From the NCBI RefSeq assembly GCF_003576645.1, contig NC_044920.1, positions 26,668,185-26,732,184 on the forward strand: a stretch of 64,000 bases of DNA. Direction: 5' to 3'. Source of the DNA: Ipomoea triloba. Its lineage: Eukaryota; Streptophyta; Magnoliopsida; Solanales; Convolvulaceae. Made by a program: the position numbers and the translations under genes. Within the stretch, counting starts at the first letter, position 1. Each line of letters opens with the position of its first letter. The notes under the pieces were generated by a model, which saw only the letters and a list, made by a program, of their open reading frames with translations, did not search any database and was not told where the DNA came from. Shown here one piece after another: positions 12,401-24,039 of this stretch.

Positions 12401-13450
12401 TTTTGTGGTTTTTGATGTGCCAACTAAGAGAGAGAGAGAGAGTGGTGGAAATGAGAAGAAGGAAAAAGAAAAAAAAAACAAGTATGAAAAAAAAAAAGGA
12501 CAAGACATGATGGCTTCTCCCCTTTCCCTGTGCCGCGAGACCCACAAAAAACGAAGTGTTTTGCAGGATGCCCTAAATATTTTCTCTCGTCCACATAATC
12601 AATGTTTTCTTCGATAATTGAGAAAAAATTACTAATGTGAATGCTCTTAGCAAACTACTATATTCATTTACGAAATACTCCATATTACTTAGACTCCCAA
12701 AATTTAGAGTGTGTTTATAAATTTAAAAAAAAAAAAAAAAGACTTATGAGATATGCTTTTTGAAAAATGAGTCTTTTACAAAAAATATTTTCCTTTCCCA
12801 ATAACGGGTTGCATTCTATAAAATTGTTTAGGTGTGTTTGGTTATTATTATTATTTTTTTAAAATGAGCAGAGTTGTATAATTAAACATTTTTATTGGTG
12901 ACAACGACAGAGGTGGTGGTGGTGGTTTGAACTTTGGTGTTGGCACTCTTGCAAAAGTCACTCCTAGGCGCCTGTTGGTGGTGCGTTGGTGCATTTCATT
13001 GTTGTGCGTTTCTAATACAATTAGTGTGCTTTTGCATACCTAATAGTGCGGCCGAACGTTAAGGCCTGGTAATACTGGAACTTGACCTTATATGTGTGTG
13101 TGTTCACAATGAGAACGTTACTATCATATCTACAGCTCACAATTTTACACTACATTATTCATTTCTAAAACTCTAAAACAGTATTCTAAAAACAGAAATT
13201 CCAAATGTTTTTTGTGACTTATGTTACTAGACTAGAGAAACCACTATTTCCAATGATTAGAACAATTTAATAACTTTAAGTAGTTTTAAAAATTGATAAC
13301 AAAAGTCTAATTCTCATATTTGGTAACAAGCTAAGTGACTACAAGAAACATTAAAATACAAATACATTTAGCAACCGATTAAACAGTTTGCTTAAATACC
13401 TATTCATATATTTTGATGTTTTACCAACCCAAACATTGTCATTGGTAAAT
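12401..13450. other. Intergenic DNA, no gene seen
   Basis: Contains a purine-rich GA tract around 12425-12510 whose open frames on both strands are low complexity. No gene or repeat family was identified. Confidence 0.4.
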
Positions 13451-13454
13451 TAAA

Positions 13455-13995
13455 TACTTATGAATTCAAGAATATACTACTAATTTGTTTTTTTGTTGGC
13501 TAATTTAATTTAGATTTTTTGGCAGTGAATAAAATAAAATAAAATAAAAGAGATGATGTGATACACAACGAACATGGTTTAGAAATGCAAAATGTTTTCT
13601 TATCTTCATACCACAAACTAAAGAATATAATATAACACTAATTTACCACTAATTTAGTACTTTCAAATTTACCACTAATTGATGTGATTCACAGCTAATG
13701 TTTTTCGTTGGCTAGTTTAAATACTAATTTCGTACTTACTAATTTACCACTAATTTATGTGATACGCTTCTTATCTTTAAATACTTAGGAATTCAAGAAT
13801 ATAGCACTAATTTTTTCGTTGGCTAATTTAAATTAGCTTTTTTGGTAGTGAATAAAATAAAATAAAATAAAAGAGTTGATGTGATACACAGCGAACATGT
13901 TTTTTTTTTTTTTTTTTTTTGAAAATCACAGCGAACATGTTTTAGAAATGAAAAATGTTTTGTTTATCTTGATACCACAAACTAAAGATTGAGTT
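13455..13995. repeat. Two diverged direct copies, offset about 328 bp
   Basis: Blocks beginning GAATTCAAGAATAT (near 13460 and 13790) continue in parallel through TTGTTGGCTAAT, the (AAAAT)n run and GATACACA.CGAACATG to ACCACAAACTAAAGA. The second copy is interrupted by a 22-bp poly-T and a short local duplication. Confidence 0.7.
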
Positions 13996-14086
13996 GGTGA
14001 CAAAAGAAGTTCAACTACCGTAGATAATTAGATAGTGCGTTTTTTTTTTATTTAAAAAAAAAAAATTAGTGCAAACTAACACTAAC

Positions 14087-14788
14087 GGGACGTTTGGTTG
14101 GAGAGGAAGGATTAGATGGGAAAAGAATTGCAATTTCATGGAAAAAGTATAATGCGAGAATAAAGTGGAGTTTAAATTTCAGTGTTTGGTTTGCAGAAAT
14201 AAAATTATTGGGAATTTCAATTCCAATGTTTGATATACATAGGAATTGAGACTGAATAAGTAGTATAAAGTATAAAATGCATATTGTTGTTGTTGTTGTT
14301 ATTCATAATTGACAAATTAATTCACAAATTGTTAGAGTTGTTGCATATAAAGAATACAAATTTTGAAGAGTTCTATATATAAAGTATTCAAAGGAACATA
14401 CACGAAAGTTGTTGTATATAAACAATGCATATAAAGAATGCAAATTTTGAATAGTTGTTGCATATAAAGATTTAAATGAACTAACATACATAAAGGGAAG
14501 TTGAAGAATAATGCACGCTATAATTTAGAAGGAAAGGTCAAATATTAATTTTAGGTTAAAAAATGGAGGGTAATTTTGTCTTAGGATTAACTCTTTTTTT
14601 TCTTCGTAAAATCCATATAATTAAAATCGCAAGGGAGGCCATGAGATTCTAATTTCATGAAAATGAGATAATTACAAATTTGTGGAATTGCAATTATCTC
14701 CAACCATAAGAAGGAATTTAGTTACATTTGAAATTAGTTGGGAATTAAGTGAGAATGGAATTGTAATACCCTCCAACCAAACTACCTG
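14087..14788. mobile_element. hAT-like MITE with GTTTGGTTGGAG ends
   Basis: Left end GGGACGTTTGGTTGGAGAGG and right end CCCTCCAACCAAACTACCTG are inverted. The first and last 100 bp also share inverted GGAATTGCAATTT-type motifs. No transposase is present. GGCGTTTGGTTGG-type ends are common in plant non-autonomous DNA elements. Target duplication was not resolved. Confidence 0.5.
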
Positions 14789-16073
14789 TAATTGTGGCTG
14801 TTGAATAATTTTTCCGCTTTTGATTTAAATGAAATTCAAGCAACATACTCAATACCAATATACCATAGATAGTTTATTATTACCAATTTTGATATAAGCC
14901 TATTGTTGTTATTTAAAATGAATTTTTTATATTTGTGCGTTGCTCAAAATTAATGGAGTAACCACATTTTTTTTTTAAATCTTTTGATTGATGGCTATTA
15001 TGTAGATGACTAATGCTAGATACTAGATTACACCTATTTTTTTTTACTATATTTTATCCCATATTTTTGCTTATTTGGTGCATAAAATGATATGTATGTT
15101 TAATAGGAAAATCCAACTAACGTACTAATGCGCATTTATATATATATATATATATATATATTTTTGAGAAAATAATGCGCATTTATATATAGTTTCTCTT
15201 AATTTGACAATAAAGTGAAGAGGAAGCAATTTGGAGCAAATTTGACCAGTTCAGAGCTAAAAAAAAATGCATGAAAAGGAAGCAGAAGATCATTTAAAGG
15301 TAAACCGGAAAGACAAAATATGGAAAATGAGCAAAATAAGGGTGTCGCGCGGTCACGAGCGTCGCCACACCCATGACATGACCATCTCCTTAGACAGGCT
15401 ACGACAAGCCCGTGTCGATGCAATTGCGTTGAGCCTAACGCGTGGTTTATTATGTTATTTTCAGATCTAAATATGTGAGTCTAGATAGATAGTGAACAAT
15501 AGCGTATTGTAGAAAGAAAAGAATGAGATTTCAAATATTAGGTCAAGAAATTACTTTTCCCTTCTTCCGACATGAAAGTAAATGTGAAAAATTAAAAAGT
15601 AAAAATGTTATTAGGCACAAATAAATTAGATATGAAAGTAAATGTGAAAAATTAAATGAGAGAAATTTATAGTGGTTTGAGAATGATGTAAATACTCTAA
15701 TCTACTCTCTTTCGATTTAACTACCAGAAAATTCACTAGTAATATTGTCACCACACAAATGGCAAGTGAATGCAAATCGGTGCTTTGATAGCAAAGCCAA
15801 CGCCAAATATTTCCAACTTTTTCGCATGACTTCACCTAGTCTACTACTCTTCCTCTTTCCACAAACTGTAGAGATCTACAACAAATCAACCCAAGATGAT
15901 TTCCTCCAACTAAAAAGACTAATAATTCTAGATGAAGTATTAAAACCTTTTAGCGTCTTAGAGTGTTTCTTGATAAAGTTTCACAAGGTTTGCCAAATGA
16001 CATATTTTAGATCGAATACTAGCTTGTAATTTCTTGTACATATTGTAATGTTGTTGTCATATTTTAGTATGAA

Positions 16074-16116
<43 letters not shown>

Positions 16117-16309
16117 TATATATTTTTTTGAGTACAACTCATGTTTATATATACTTGACTTTTAAATTTGTCTGTGGAAGATATAGACAAATTCGAAATG
16201 TGTAACTTGCAATATTTAAATATGTATGATATAGACAAATTCAAAATGTGTAACTTGCAATATTTAAATATGTATAAAGTAAGACGTTCATAATTAGCAA
16301 CAAAATACC
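14789..16309. other. Intergenic DNA with AT microsatellites
   Basis: Holds (AT)n runs at 15138-15162 and 16076-16113 and a 48-bp direct duplication (16181-16228 and 16229-16276). A GC-richer patch at 15340-15450 gives short overlapping frames on both strands without any recognisable domain. A 94-codon frame at 15745-16029 has no features of a real gene. Confidence 0.4.
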
Positions 16310-16449
16310 CTCTATACTATCTCAACCTACTGAAGCACAAAGAGTCAATCGTTATCGTTTTGCCTCCACTAAGGATAGAACCCACTCCCATCATCTATGT
16401 GGGAGTGTTAACCGAGATAGCAGGTGCCACTAGATCACAAGGTCTTTGG
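16310..16449 (-). mobile_element. tRNA-derived SINE (minus strand)
   Basis: Read on the minus strand it begins CCAAAGACCTTGTGATCTAG, with an A-box-like TGATCTAGTGGC, and has a B-box-like GGTTCTATCC after a GTGGGAGTGGGTT-type stretch. These are the split internal promoter elements expected for RNA polymerase III. The 3' part carries GCTTCAGTAGGTTGAGA. Copies of the family are at 5640, 24382, 41299, 56908, 57104 and 58517. Confidence 0.7.
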
Positions 16450-17177
16450 CTTTTAATTGTAATTTTCTTATCTTTTAATTGAATGAAGAAATTTGTGTTA
16501 GTCATATTTACTAAATTGTGGAATAGAGAAATTTTTAGAAGTGACTAAATATGGCAAGAAAATGATCAAAAGTGCACAAAACCTTTAATATTTTAAGACC
16601 AGTCCTTAATAAAATAATATTATATATGTAATTCATTAACCAAAGTTCTCGATTAAGGAGCAATTAAGGTAAAAACCAAGGTCAAATTTTGGCTTGTGTA
16701 TAACTCCCTACAACACAAGACATCAATTTTAGAGGGTTTAATATTTATATTTGATCTATTTGATTAAGAAATTAAAAAAAAAATTGTAATTAAGTCACTT
16801 CCCTTCACGTAACTTTCTATCTTGCATAAAACTCATAAGTTTTTTTTCTCCAAATCACGCACCACCATTGAAGATGGCAAGATTCTTCCTTCCTCCATTA
16901 ATTTTATAATATTTCCACAAATTTCTTTTATTATCAAAATTATAATTCAATTTTCACTTCTCTCTCCTAATTAATTGAGCATGAACAAAATCATTCAAAA
17001 TCTATGACATAATTCAATTTTCATCTCAATCAAATCTTCAGTTTTTATGTATAAAAAATTAGAACGGAGCCAAAAACCCTAAAAGACGGCCTCCTATATA
17101 TAAACTTTTTAGAAACGATCCCAATCACTTTAATTAGGAATATAACGTATTCCCTCAGGCGATTCTCCATACAGATG
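16450..17177. other. AT-rich intergenic DNA upstream of the copia insertion
   Basis: No gene seen. The last five bases (AGATG, 17173-17177) are the left half of the target-site duplication of the downstream retrotransposon. Confidence 0.5.
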
Positions 17178-17566
17178 TGTTAGAATATGATATATTGATA
17201 TGTGGCTCAAATTAATCTTGGACCATTCCTCCAATGATTTCGCATGCATGCTCACGTTCCTACACTTCTCCACCGCTATTGTTGGATTTCCTTGTGTTTG
17301 CCGCATTTCACTCAATTTTGTAATGTATAAATACTCTAGGAATTTGCTTTGTAATTCACACCTCAATTGAATTCTTTCTTTCCTTGTCTTTAATTACCTC
17401 ACGTAGCATACATATATATTATTCATTCTTTAATTCTTTTTGAGTGATAATATATATATTCTATTTTATTATTTTGTCATTATTATATATTTTTCCTATT
17501 ATTTAACTTCTATAATTCTCAATTTTCGATTATTCGCTTCCGCATTATTCCGCTATATTCCTAACA
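17178..17566 (+). repeat. 5' LTR of the copia element
   Basis: TG..CA-type termini within TGTTAG...TAACA. A TATAAATA box at 17326-17333 is the likely promoter for the genomic RNA, which would start roughly 30 bp downstream. Confidence 0.95.
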
Positions 17567-17568
17567 AG

Positions 17569-17581
17569 TGGTATCAGAGCC
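17569..17581 (+). other. Primer binding site (initiator tRNA-Met type)
   Basis: TGGTATCAGAGCC lies two bases after the 5' LTR. This is the standard copia site complementary to the 3' end of initiator methionine tRNA. Confidence 0.93.
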
Positions 17582-17608
17582 AGGTTTAATTGAGGATTAT
17601 TTTCAAAG

Positions 17609-20600
17609 ATGTCGACTGTTACCAAGTTCGATATCGAGAAGTTCGACGGGAAAATTAGCTTTTCTATCTGGAAGGTTCAGATGGAAGCCGTTCTGACTCA
17701 GAACGGTTTGAAGAAAGCGCTAGCTGGGAAGAAGAAGAAACCGGCTACAATGACAGATGAAGATTGGGAAGATTTAGATGACAAGGCACGTTCAACCATT
17801 CAGTTGTGCCTGTCTAAATCGGTTCTACGTGAGGTGATAAGTGAGACGACTACGTCAGGTTTATGGTCCGAGCTGGATTCGCGCTACATGGACAAATCTC
17901 TGGCGAACAAGCTGCGCCTGAAGGAGCGGCTGTACACAATCCGTATGACGGAAGGTACTTTAATTCAGTCTCATTTGGATGAATTCAATTCTATTTTATT
18001 GGACTTGGAAAATATTGATGTCGTAATTGACGATGAGGATCGTGCTATTTTATTGCTTGTTTCTCTCCCTGAATCATACAAGCATTTCAAAGAAATTATG
18101 CTGTATGGTAATTCTCTTGGAGTCCTAACTTTCGACAGTGTTAAGTCGAACCTACTGTCCAAAGAAAAATTTGACTTAGAAACTAAGTCTGGGGACAAAG
18201 GTGAAGGCTTGATTGTTAGGGGTCGTTCAGTTGAAACGGAGAGTAGCAATAAAAAATCTAGATCCAAGTCCAAAGGACGTAAGTCCAACAAATCCTGTAA
18301 GCACTGCAAGAAGCATGGTCATGATGTGACTGAATGCTTCAAACTGAAGAACAAACAAGAGAGAGAAAAGAAGTCTGCTGAAGCTAGTGTTGTTGAGAGT
18401 GATTCAGAAGGCGATGTGATGTTATCTGTTAGCTCCGGTGACAAACGGAGCGACACTGAGTGGATTCTGGACTCTGGTTGTACATTCCACATGTGTCCAC
18501 ACAAAGACTGGTTCATCTCTCTGGAACCAGTTGATGGTGGAGTTGTCTTGATGGGTAATGATGCCCAATGCAAGGTTAGTGGAATTGGAAGTGTTCAAAT
18601 CAAAACTCATGATAACGTTATCAGGACTCTTACCAATGTTCGGTATATTCCTGATTTGAAACGCAATCTGATTTCATTGGGCACCTTGGAATCTCTGGGG
18701 TACAAGTACACAGCTGAAGGTGGAGTTCTGAAAGTTATTAAAGGCTCTCTTGTTCTTATGAAAGCTTCTCGTTCTGGAAGCTTGTACGTGTTGCATGGCA
18801 GTACAGTGACAAGTTCAGTTGCGGTATCCTCATCGGTGTCTGATGCTGATCTCACTCAACTATGGCATATGCGTCTGGGGCATATGAGTGAGAAAGGCAT
18901 GCATATCCTGAGCAAGAAAGGCCTCCTCGGTTCAGGTACGGGTAAATTACAATTTTGTGAGCATTGTGTTTTTGGGAAACAAAAGAGGGTTAGTTTCTCT
19001 ACTGCTACACACCGTACTAAAGATGTATTGGAATATAGACAGGCTGATTTATGGGGACCGACTAAATTCCAGTCTATGGGAGGCTGTAGATATTTTATGT
19101 CTATTATTGATGACTTTTCTCGTAAAGTCTGGGTCTATTTCCTGAAACATAAAAATCAGGCATTTTCTATTTTCAAAAAGTGGAAAATTCTCGTTCAGAC
19201 TCAGACAGGAAAAAAGGTCAAGAAGCTCAGGACAGACAATGGCTTGGAGTTCTGTGAGTCAGATTTCACTGAGTTCTGTGCAGCACAAGGAATTGCCAAG
19301 CACAAGACCTTGCCTGGAAAACCCCAGCAGAATGGTGTTGCCGAACGTATGAACAGGACTCTATTAGAGAGAGCTCGTTGTATGCTCTCTAATGCTGGGT
19401 TATGGAAGCGGCGTGATTTTTGGGCCGAGGCCGTTTCTACTGCATCCTATTTGGTAAATAGGTCTCCACATTCATCCCTCGATTTCAAAATTCCAGAAGA
19501 AGTTTGGTCAGGTAATCCTGTTGACTACTCTATGTTACGAGTTTTTGGATGTCCTGCTTATGCTCATTCCAGTACGGGTAAATTAAACCCGAGAGCTGTC
19601 AAATGCATTTTCCTTGGTTATGCTTCTGAGTCAAAAGGGTATCGTCTGTGGTCTTCTGATTCTCACAAGATCGTTCTAAGCCGAGATATCACTTTTGATG
19701 AAAATGCACTACTTTCTTCTGGAAAAGATTGTGTTGTTCCCAGTACAGGTGATACGCATAGTACTGGTGAGAAGGTGGAGTTTGAGTTCAGGCCTACTGA
19801 TAGTATTACTACCACTGATGGTAATACTAAAGATGATGCATCTACTAGCACTGCGCCTCTCGTTCAGCCACAGCGAGAGCACTCTATTGCCCAAGACCGA
19901 CCTAGGAGGACAATTAAAAAACTTGCTAGGTATGCTAGTGATGATGAAACCCACTTGGTTGCTTATGCTCTTTCAGTTGCACAAGAGGTTGATGGTGATC
20001 CGTCCTGCTATTCTGAGGCTATTTCTTGTGCCAACTCATCCAAGTGTTTGCTTGCTATGCAAGAGGAGATAGAAAGTCTCCATAAGAATGAAACTTGGGA
20101 GCTGGTAGAGTTGCCAAAAGGTAAACGCCCATTGAGCTGTAAGTGGATTTACAAGAAGAAAGAAGGCATCCCTGGGGTTGAGAAAGCACGGTGGAAAGCA
20201 CGGTTGGTTGTTCGAGGTTTCGATCAACGTGAAGGTATTGACTTTAACGAGATCTTTTCTCCTGTTGTTCGTCATACCTCTATACGTGTACTACTTGCTT
20301 TTGTTGCTCTTTTTGATTTGGAGTTGGAGCAACTTGATGTAAAGACTGCATTCCTACATGGAGAGCTTGATGAAGAGCTTTACATGTACCAACCTGAGGG
20401 GTTTGAGGTTCCTGGAAAGGAACATTGTGTTTGCCGTCTACAGAAGTCTCTTTATGGGTTAAAGCAAGCTCCAAGGCAATGGTACAAGCGGTTTGATGCT
20501 TGTATGCTAGGGCAAGGATTCTCAAGAAGCCAATATGACAGTTGTGTCTATTTCAAAGAATTTTCTAATGGGTCTTTTGTTTACCTTCTACTTTATGTTG

Positions 20601-21568
20601 ATGATATGCTCATTGCTTCCCCTGACATGTCTCTTGTTGAGAAGTTGAAGTCTCAACTAAGCAATGAGTTTGAGATGAAAGATCTTGGTGCAGCAAAGAA
20701 GATTCTTGGCATGGAGATACACAGGGATCGTCAAGCTGGTAAACTTTATCTATCCCAGAAAAAGTATGTTGAGAAGGTGCTTGATCGATTCAATATGTCT
20801 AATTGTAAGCCTGTGTCTACTCCACTTGGTGCACATTTTAAGTTGTCTTCTAATTCATGCCCTAAATCTGATGTTGATGTGGCTTATATGTCAAAAGTTC
20901 CTTACTCTAGTGCTGTTGGTAGTCTTATGTATGCTATGGTGTGCACTAGACCTGATTTGGCTCATGCTGTAAGTGTTGTGAGCCGTTATATGCACAACCC
21001 TGGTAAGGAACATTGGAACGCTGTTAAATGGATTCTACGGTACCTAAAGGGTACTTCCTCTTTGGGCTTGGTTTTTTATCGGAGTTCTTCTGCATCTACT
21101 GACATTGTGGGCTTTGTAGATTCTGATTATGGTGGTGATCTTGACAGACGTCGATCACTTTCCAGTTATATTTTCACTCTTTGTAATTGTGCTATCAGTT
21201 GGAAAGCTACGCTTCAGTCTATTGCTGCATTATCTACGACTGAGGCGGAATACATTGCAGCAACAGAGGGTGTCAAAGAAGCTACTTGGCTACGAGGTTT
21301 GGTTATGGAGCTTGGTGTTTCACAAGGTCAGACTGTTGTGTTCTCAGATAGCCAAAGTGCTATCCATCTCACCAAGAATGATACATATCATGCCAAAACC
21401 AAACACATTGATGTCAGATACCATTTTATCCGAGATGTTGTAGCTGCGGGAGTTATTGTTATCAAGAAGGTTCACACATTGGAGAATCCAGCAGACATGC
21501 TTACAAAGCCTCTTCCTATTACTAAGTTCAAGCAATGCTTGAATTTAGTCGGCTGTTCCAGTTGCTAA
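17609..21568 (+). CDS. Copia gag-pol polyprotein, 1319 aa
   Basis: Single polyprotein for capsid, protease, integrase, reverse transcriptase and RNase H, cleaved by its own protease. The N-terminal 200 residues are a UBN2-type gag. A zinc knuckle C-x2-C-x4-H-x4-C lies at 230-243. The aspartic protease motif DSG is at 288. The gag-pre-integrase histidine/cysteine region starts near 418. The integrase catalytic triad is D480, D543 and E579, with the D35E spacing typical of integrases. The reverse transcriptase active site YVDD is at 996-999. RNase H motifs are DSDYGG (1171) and TEAEY (from about 1211). The start is the first ATG after the primer site. There is no frameshift or stop, and length and order fit an intact Tnt1-like element. 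The frame stops 31 bp before the 3' LTR. Confidence 0.97.
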   Translation: MSTVTKFDIEKFDGKISFSIWKVQMEAVLTQNGLKKALAGKKKKPATMTDEDWEDLDDKARSTIQLCLSKSVLREVISETTTSGLWSELDSRYMDKSLANKLRLKERLYTIRMTEGTLIQSHLDEFNSILLDLENIDVVIDDEDRAILLLVSLPESYKHFKEIMLYGNSLGVLTFDSVKSNLLSKEKFDLETKSGDKGEGLIVRGRSVETESSNKKSRSKSKGRKSNKSCKHCKKHGHDVTECFKLKNKQEREKKSAEASVVESDSEGDVMLSVSSGDKRSDTEWILDSGCTFHMCPHKDWFISLEPVDGGVVLMGNDAQCKVSGIGSVQIKTHDNVIRTLTNVRYIPDLKRNLISLGTLESLGYKYTAEGGVLKVIKGSLVLMKASRSGSLYVLHGSTVTSSVAVSSSVSDADLTQLWHMRLGHMSEKGMHILSKKGLLGSGTGKLQFCEHCVFGKQKRVSFSTATHRTKDVLEYRQADLWGPTKFQSMGGCRYFMSIIDDFSRKVWVYFLKHKNQAFSIFKKWKILVQTQTGKKVKKLRTDNGLEFCESDFTEFCAAQGIAKHKTLPGKPQQNGVAERMNRTLLERARCMLSNAGLWKRRDFWAEAVSTASYLVNRSPHSSLDFKIPEEVWSGNPVDYSMLRVFGCPAYAHSSTGKLNPRAVKCIFLGYASESKGYRLWSSDSHKIVLSRDITFDENALLSSGKDCVVPSTGDTHSTGEKVEFEFRPTDSITTTDGNTKDDASTSTAPLVQPQREHSIAQDRPRRTIKKLARYASDDETHLVAYALSVAQEVDGDPSCYSEAISCANSSKCLLAMQEEIESLHKNETWELVELPKGKRPLSCKWIYKKKEGIPGVEKARWKARLVVRGFDQREGIDFNEIFSPVVRHTSIRVLLAFVALFDLELEQLDVKTAFLHGELDEELYMYQPEGFEVPGKEHCVCRLQKSLYGLKQAPRQWYKRFDACMLGQGFSRSQYDSCVYFKEFSNGSFVYLLLYVDDMLIASPDMSLVEKLKSQLSNEFEMKDLGAAKKILGMEIHRDRQAGKLYLSQKKYVEKVLDRFNMSNCKPVSTPLGAHFKLSSNSCPKSDVDVAYMSKVPYSSAVGSLMYAMVCTRPDLAHAVSVVSRYMHNPGKEHWNAVKWILRYLKGTSSLGLVFYRSSSASTDIVGFVDSDYGGDLDRRRSLSSYIFTLCNCAISWKATLQSIAALSTTEAEYIAATEGVKEATWLRGLVMELGVSQGQTVVFSDSQSAIHLTKNDTYHAKTKHIDVRYHFIRDVVAAGVIVIKKVHTLENPADMLTKPLPITKFKQCLNLVGCSSC

Positions 21569-21588
21569 TTCTGCAATAAATTTGATCC

Positions 21589-21598
21589 AAGGTGGAGA
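21589..21598 (+). other. Polypurine tract of the copia element
   Basis: AAGGTGGAGA lies directly before the 3' LTR (21600), the position from which plus-strand synthesis is primed. Confidence 0.85.
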
Positions 21599-21599
21599 T

Positions 21600-21988
21600 T
21601 GTTAGAATATGATATATTGATATGTGGCTCAAATTAATCTTGGACCATTCCTCCAATGATTTCGCATGCATGCTCACGTTCCTACACTTCTCCACCGCTA
21701 TTGTTGGATTTCCTTGTGTTTGCCGCATTTCACTCAATTTTGTAATGTATAAATACTCTAGGAATTTGCTTTGTAATTCACACCTCAATTGAATTCTTTC
21801 TTTCCTTGTCTTTAATTACCTCACGTAGCATACATATATATTATTCATTCTTTAATTCTTTTTGAGTGATAATATATATATTCTATTTTATTATTTTGTC
21901 ATTATTATATATTTTCCCTATTATTTAACTTCTATAATTCTCAATTTTCGATTATTCGCTTCCGCATTATTCCGCTATATTCCTAACA
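21600..21988 (+). repeat. 3' LTR of the copia element
   Basis: Identical to the 5' LTR except one base (21916 C against 17494 T). A matching TATAAATA is at 21748-21755 and could drive transcription into the flank. The target duplication AGATG follows at 21989-21993. Confidence 0.95.
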
Positions 21989-21993
21989 AGATG

Positions 21994-22750
21994 ACTTTCA
22001 AGTGGAGTACGTCGACGCATTGCTTTATTCTGTACCGCCGGAATTTTCTGGTTACTTTAATTTCCGCCATTAAAAGTAATAAAAAACAAAACCAGACGCA
22101 AAGCACACAGTACGTGTCTGCAGAAATTCCGGCGTCTTCATTTATGTGGCCGACGAGTCGACATGCACCAGTGGGTCGGTAATTTATTATGAGTTTTAAA
22201 TTCCCTTTTTTTTATGAGGGCTCAAATCTGAATGTCGACATTGTATACAATTAATGTTTAGATGAATCTCAATTTGTTTTTATATTGAGAAAATTGTAAT
22301 TTTAGTCTTTTAATTATATGATAGGTGTAATTTTATCTCTAATTAACATAGAGTAGTTACAGTACTCTTAATTAGTCCCTAAACTGATGTATTAATTTTT
22401 GTTATGAAGAATGACGCTGTTTTAAGTTCTTATATGTTTCTACACAAGTTGTAGCCAATCAATGATAAATTAATAACTTTTGAATTTCAAATATAAGTAG
22501 TTATTAACAATAAATTATTTTTAATTATCAAATTACAAATACCTTAAACCTCAATAAATGCAGTCTTCAAATCAAGTTGGAATTGCAATATTGGTCTTTC
22601 TATATGAGTGTTATTTAAGTTTTAATACAAGATAATTCCACCTACTTGAATAATGACTAAATAGATAACTTTCATTAATGATTAAAAGTAGTATTACAAT
22701 TTCATGTTATATTAGAGATGAAAATGATACCTGACTTATAATTAAGTGAC
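21994..22750. other. Intergenic DNA right of the copia element
   Basis: A GC-richer segment at 21994-22180 contains an inverted pair, GCCGGAATTTTCTG and CAGAAATTCCGGC, about 80 bp apart. 22285-22740 is AT-rich with phrases like AATTTTAGTC and TAGTCCCTAAAC, typical of old Mutator-like MITEs. No gene seen. Confidence 0.4.
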
Positions 22751-22756
22751 TAATTC

Positions 22757-22770
22757 TATATATATATATN

Positions 22771-22831
<61 letters not shown>
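22757..22831. repeat. (TA)n microsatellite with one ambiguous base
   Basis: Nearly pure TA dinucleotide run containing an N at about 22770. The length may be misassembled. Confidence 0.9.
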
Positions 22832-22834
<3 letters not shown>

Positions 22835-22849
22835 TAATGTGACCTATTA

Positions 22850-23031
22850 TCTTGCTCTATTCTCTAAAAATAAATAATCTTTGATTATAGTTGCATACAC
22901 GATTCCAAATGAAGCATCTTGATGACATTTGGACATCACTCAACCATAGAAGACGTAAAGAAAAAAATGTAAAATGTTCATTTTCTAATCAACGCAGCAT
23001 TCAAGGAGAAGGATAAGGTTGTTACACAAAA

Positions 23032-23062
<31 letters not shown>

Positions 23063-23732
23063 AAAAAAAAAACAATAAACAACGGCGTACACCTACACAA
23101 TTATAGAGTTTTGGCAACATGGACACTTGGCAATGGGTAGATTCAAATCAAGGTTGTTTTACCAAGGGTGATAGATTTACAACTTCTTGCATGAAAATCC
23201 GAATGAAAAACGGGAACATTGAAACTGCATCTAGTATCTCTGAAACATCTTGTCCAAAATCAATTTGTGAAAACAAACAACCTCCATTACAGTTTTACTG
23301 ACGTGGTGAAGATCTTACTCAAAGGGGACTTGGTTGATGATCCTTGGGGTGAAGACAAGTGTTGAAGATTTGGTGGGGATAACCAAGTCGAAGGAACATC
23401 ATACTCAATCACAATACTTGGTGGATGATATGTGGTTGGATCGCTTTATATTTGAGGCCAAAGTATATAGTGGGAACCTCCTTAGAGTTTGACGAGGAGA
23501 GTGGATGTAGGTGGAGTTGTTGTACCACCTAAAAATTTCGCATGCATTTACTTTATCGCTTTACATTATGTTTCTACTGGCTTTATATGCGTACAAAATC
23601 ACTTGATCACACATTATGCACTTTCAAACATTTACATCCCCAAAATAATGCTATAGTAAAGTTAAATATTCGCAACGCATTTATTCAGCTCTCAAGCATA
23701 TTATACTCTTGATTTGTGAAAATCCTATATAC

Positions 23733-23794
<62 letters not shown>

Positions 23795-23900
23795 AGAATT
23801 ATTGAAAGTCTATTCACCCCACCCCCACCCCACCCCCTCTTCTAGACTTTCATCTCATTCTACTATTTTCGGAACCAACATATTGGTAAAAATCTAATTT
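22850..23900 (+). pseudogene. Decayed LTR-retrotransposon segment
   Basis: The right part ends with GAAAGTCTATTCACCCC, a C-rich run, then CTTTCATCTCATTC and GGAACCAACA. In my experience this matches the end of certain copia-type LTRs, but no start or target duplication could be fixed. An (AT)n run at 23738-23790 interrupts it. A 60-codon frame at 23119-23301 has no recognisable domain. Confidence 0.35.
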
Positions 23901-24039
23901 CTTGGGCTTGCCGCTAATAAAAGACAGTTGCTATACCCTCAACAAAAGCATAATACCAATCTATAGTTGTGTCTTATCAGCAGTAACATAGTTAATTGCT
24001 TTAATTAAAAAACTGTTTTACTATGCATAAACTTTCAAA

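Larger units (their letters stand above)
17178..21988 (+). mobile_element. Complete Ty1/copia LTR retrotransposon (Tnt1/Tork-like)
   Basis: The element has two 389-bp LTRs, both starting TGTTAG and ending TAACA, flanked by a perfect 5-bp target duplication AGATG (17173-17177 and 21989-21993). A primer binding site TGGTATCAGAGCC follows the 5' LTR and a purine tract AAGGTGGAGA precedes the 3' LTR. One uninterrupted gag-pol frame fills the interior in the order gag, protease, integrase, reverse transcriptase, RNase H, which is diagnostic of copia. I found a single LTR difference (17494 T, 21916 C), so insertion is recent and the copy may be autonomous. Confidence 0.97.

Noticed and set aside
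15745..16029. 94-codon open frame
   Set aside because: AT-rich composition, no domain, no promoter or splice context. It runs beside an (AT)n microsatellite.
17971..20525. Minus-strand frames within the copia gag-pol region
   Set aside because: They are shadows of an intact sense frame containing all retrotransposon domains.
23119..23301. 60-codon frame starting MDTWQWV
   Set aside because: No recognisable domain and located within decayed LTR-like sequence. Not enough to call a gene.
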